In this document: piece after piece, positions 62,622 to 64,000 of the stretch | Layout: every line of letters begins with the position of its first letter | How positions within the stretch are numbered: position 1 is the stretch's first letter | Position numbers and translations under genes: made by a program | NCBI RefSeq assembly: GCF_000474945.1 | Contig: NZ_AXDW01000001.1 | Coordinates: forward strand, 372,001-436,000 | Reading direction: 5' to 3' | Length of the DNA stretch: 64,000 nucleotides | From: Solimonas soli DSM 21787 | GTDB lineage: Bacteria > Pseudomonadota > Gammaproteobacteria > Nevskiales > Nevskiaceae | The notes under the pieces: model-generated | What the model saw: only the letters and a program-made list of their open reading frames with translations | Databases searched by the model: none | Told to the model about the DNA's origin: nothing

Positions 62622-63991
62622 TCGCCCGGGTCGAAACCGTAGCCCTGCGCGAGATTCTCGAAGCGCGTGTATTCGCCGAAGAACGCCGTCTTCACCGTGC
62701 CGAGCGGACCGTTGCGCTGCTTGGCGATGATGATCTCGGCCGTGCCCTTGTCCGGCGAATCCTTGTTGTAGACCTCGTCGCGATAGATGAACAGGCAGAG
62801 GTCGGCGTCCTGCTCGATACCGCCGGACTCGCGCAGGTCGGCCATGCGCGGACGCTTGTTGTCGCGCTGCTCGACACCGCGATTGAGCTGCGACAGCGCG
62901 ATCACCGGCACCTCGAGTTCCTTGGCCAGCGCCTTCAGGCTGCGCGAGATTTCGGAAATCTCGTTGGTGCGGTTTTCCTTGTTGCCGGGAATCTGCATCA
63001 GCTGGATGTAATCGACGACGATCAGGCTGAGGCCGTGGCGTTGCTTGACGCGGCGCGCACGGGCACGCACGTCGAGCGGCGACATCGCGCCGGTCTCATC
63101 GATGTACAGCGGCGCCTCGCGCAGGAAGCCGCTCTGCGAGACGAGACGGTCCATGTCGCGGTCGTCGAGCTCGCCGCTGCGCAGCTTGCCCATCGGGATG
63201 CGCGCGAACGAGGACAGCATGCGCAGCGCCAGCTGCTCGGCCGGCATTTCCATGCTGAACACCAGCGCCGGCTTCTTCTCGTACATCACCACGTGCTCGG
63301 CGACGTTCAGCGCGAAGCTGGTCTTGCCCATCGACGGACGACCGGCAAGGATCACCAGATCGCCAGGGTGGAAGCCGGTCGTGCTGCGATCGAGATCGGA
63401 AAAGCCGGTCGGCAGGCCGGCGAGCTGGCCCTGGTTCGAGCGCAGGAACTCGATCTTCTTCTCGAGCGCGTCGATCAGCCCCGGCATCGCGTAGTAGTCG
63501 CTCTTCGTGCGATCGGCCTTGGCGCGCAGTTTGAAGACCTTCTGCTCGGCGAGATCGAGCAGCTCGGCGTATTCGCGGCCTTCAGGCCGGTAGCCGAGCT
63601 CGGCGATCTCGCCGCCGACGCTCGCCAGCGAACGCAGCACGGCACGCTCGCGGACGATTTCGGCGTAGGCCATGACGTTCGCCGCGCTCGGCGTGTCGTT
63701 GGCCAGGGTGCCGAGATAGGCCAGGCCGCCGGCATCCTCGAGCTGGCCGCGCGCCTTCAGGTGTTCGGCGAGCGTGACGAAATCGCAGGGCTTGTGCGCC
63801 GTCGCCAGCTCGGCGATCGCGCGGAAGATCAGCTGGTGGTCCTCGCGGTAGAAATCGTCGGCACCGAGCTTGTCGGCGAGATCGTCCCACCAGCGATTCT
63901 CCAGCATCAGGCCGCCGAGCACGGACTGTTCGGCCTCGACCGAATACGGAGGCGCCTTGGGCTGCTGCTGAAGTTTGAGGGGGGTGCTCAT
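62618..63991 (-). CDS. dnaB: Replicative DNA helicase
   Basis: This 457-residue hexameric helicase has an N-terminal domain (PYSVEAEQSVLGGLMLENRWWD) and a RecA-like motor: Walker A GRPSMGKTSFALN, LIVVDYIQLM and SQLNRGVEQR. Its start at 63991 is nine bases from the window edge. The dnaB-alr order is common in Gammaproteobacteria. Confidence 0.97.
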   Translation of the reverse strand: MSTPLKLQQQPKAPPYSVEAEQSVLGGLMLENRWWDDLADKLGADDFYREDHQLIFRAIAELATAHKPCDFVTLAEHLKARGQLEDAGGLAYLGTLANDTPSAANVMAYAEIVRERAVLRSLASVGGEIAELGYRPEGREYAELLDLAEQKVFKLRAKADRTKSDYYAMPGLIDALEKKIEFLRSNQGQLAGLPTGFSDLDRSTTGFHPGDLVILAGRPSMGKTSFALNVAEHVVMYEKKPALVFSMEMPAEQLALRMLSSFARIPMGKLRSGELDDRDMDRLVSQSGFLREAPLYIDETGAMSPLDVRARARRVKQRHGLSLIVVDYIQLMQIPGNKENRTNEISEISRSLKALAKELEVPVIALSQLNRGVEQRDNKRPRMADLRESGGIEQDADLCLFIYRDEVYNKDSPDKGTAEIIIAKQRNGPLGTVKTAFFGEYTRFENLAQGYGFDPGE

Positions 63992-64000
63992 CGACCTGCC

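Overview
The window is a dense piece of chromosome from a high-GC (about 68-70 percent by eye) gram-negative bacterium. Several gene orders are typical of Gammaproteobacteria: tRNA-Leu/tig/clpP/clpX, nrdR-ribD-ribE-ribB-ribH-nusB-thiL-pgpA, rpsP-rimM-trmD-rplS with ffh/ypjD/corB, desT/desC/desB, and a cecR-led exporter. A free-living aerobic heterotroph of the Nevskiales/Steroidobacter/Xanthomonadales kind would fit, but that placement is inference. I see no phage, insertion sequence, integron, CRISPR array or rRNA. No gene-free stretch exceeds about 250 bases.

Layout. 1-8.5 kb, minus strand: the 5' part of a fused ABC transporter, a small periplasmic DUF1161 protein, pyruvate carboxylase, a DHH phosphoesterase, ATP sulfurylase and APS kinase. 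A divergent LysR regulator of CysL type follows. 9.4-13.5 kb: a secreted nuclease, then clpX, clpP, tig and tRNA-Leu(UAG). 13.7-15.8 kb: a Fur-box-preceded hemP-hmuU-hmuV heme-uptake operon. 15.9-18.9 kb: an acyl-CoA dehydrogenase and an OmpA protein with calcium-type TSP3 repeats. 18.9-27.2 kb, minus strand: a biotin-dependent acyl-CoA carboxylase pair resembling geranyl-CoA carboxylase, an SDR resembling trans-2-enoyl-CoA reductases, then ETF alpha, ETF beta and ETF-ubiquinone oxidoreductase. Together these suggest degradation of branched or isoprenoid acyl-CoAs, with electrons passed to quinone.

27.4-34.8 kb: pgpA, thiL, nusB, the riboflavin genes, nrdR and glyA. The ribB gene is of the RibBX type, with a dead GTP-cyclohydrolase-like half. 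34.9-38.4 kb: a TetR regulator divergent from a ferredoxin-type reductase and a membrane fatty-acid desaturase (desT/desC/desB pattern), plus a small basic protein. 38.4-42 kb: a cell-wall group with a serine hydrolase and two different L,D-transpeptidases. 42-48.3 kb: htpG with a sigma-32-like promoter, an orphan membrane protein, and a cecR-like regulator with a HlyD/ABC exporter.

48.4-57 kb: rplS, trmD, rimM, rpsP, a TlpA thioredoxin, ffh, a metallo-beta-lactamase-fold phosphodiesterase, ypjD, corB and radA. 57-61.5 kb: a eukaryotic-like signalling cassette (CHASE2-Ser/Thr kinase, PP2C phosphatase, double-FHA protein) and a small secreted protein. The window ends with alr and dnaB.

The observations most worth following are: the kinase/phosphatase/FHA cassette, in which kinase and FHA protein share Thr-x-[IV]-Leu motifs; the DHH phosphoesterase next to the PAPS-forming genes; the matching sigma-32-like promoters of htpG and clpP, both with a 14-base spacer; the perfect 18-bp palindrome abutting the cecR start codon; and an inverted-repeat element between etfA and the SDR gene. 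I found no wholly undescribed system that I could defend.
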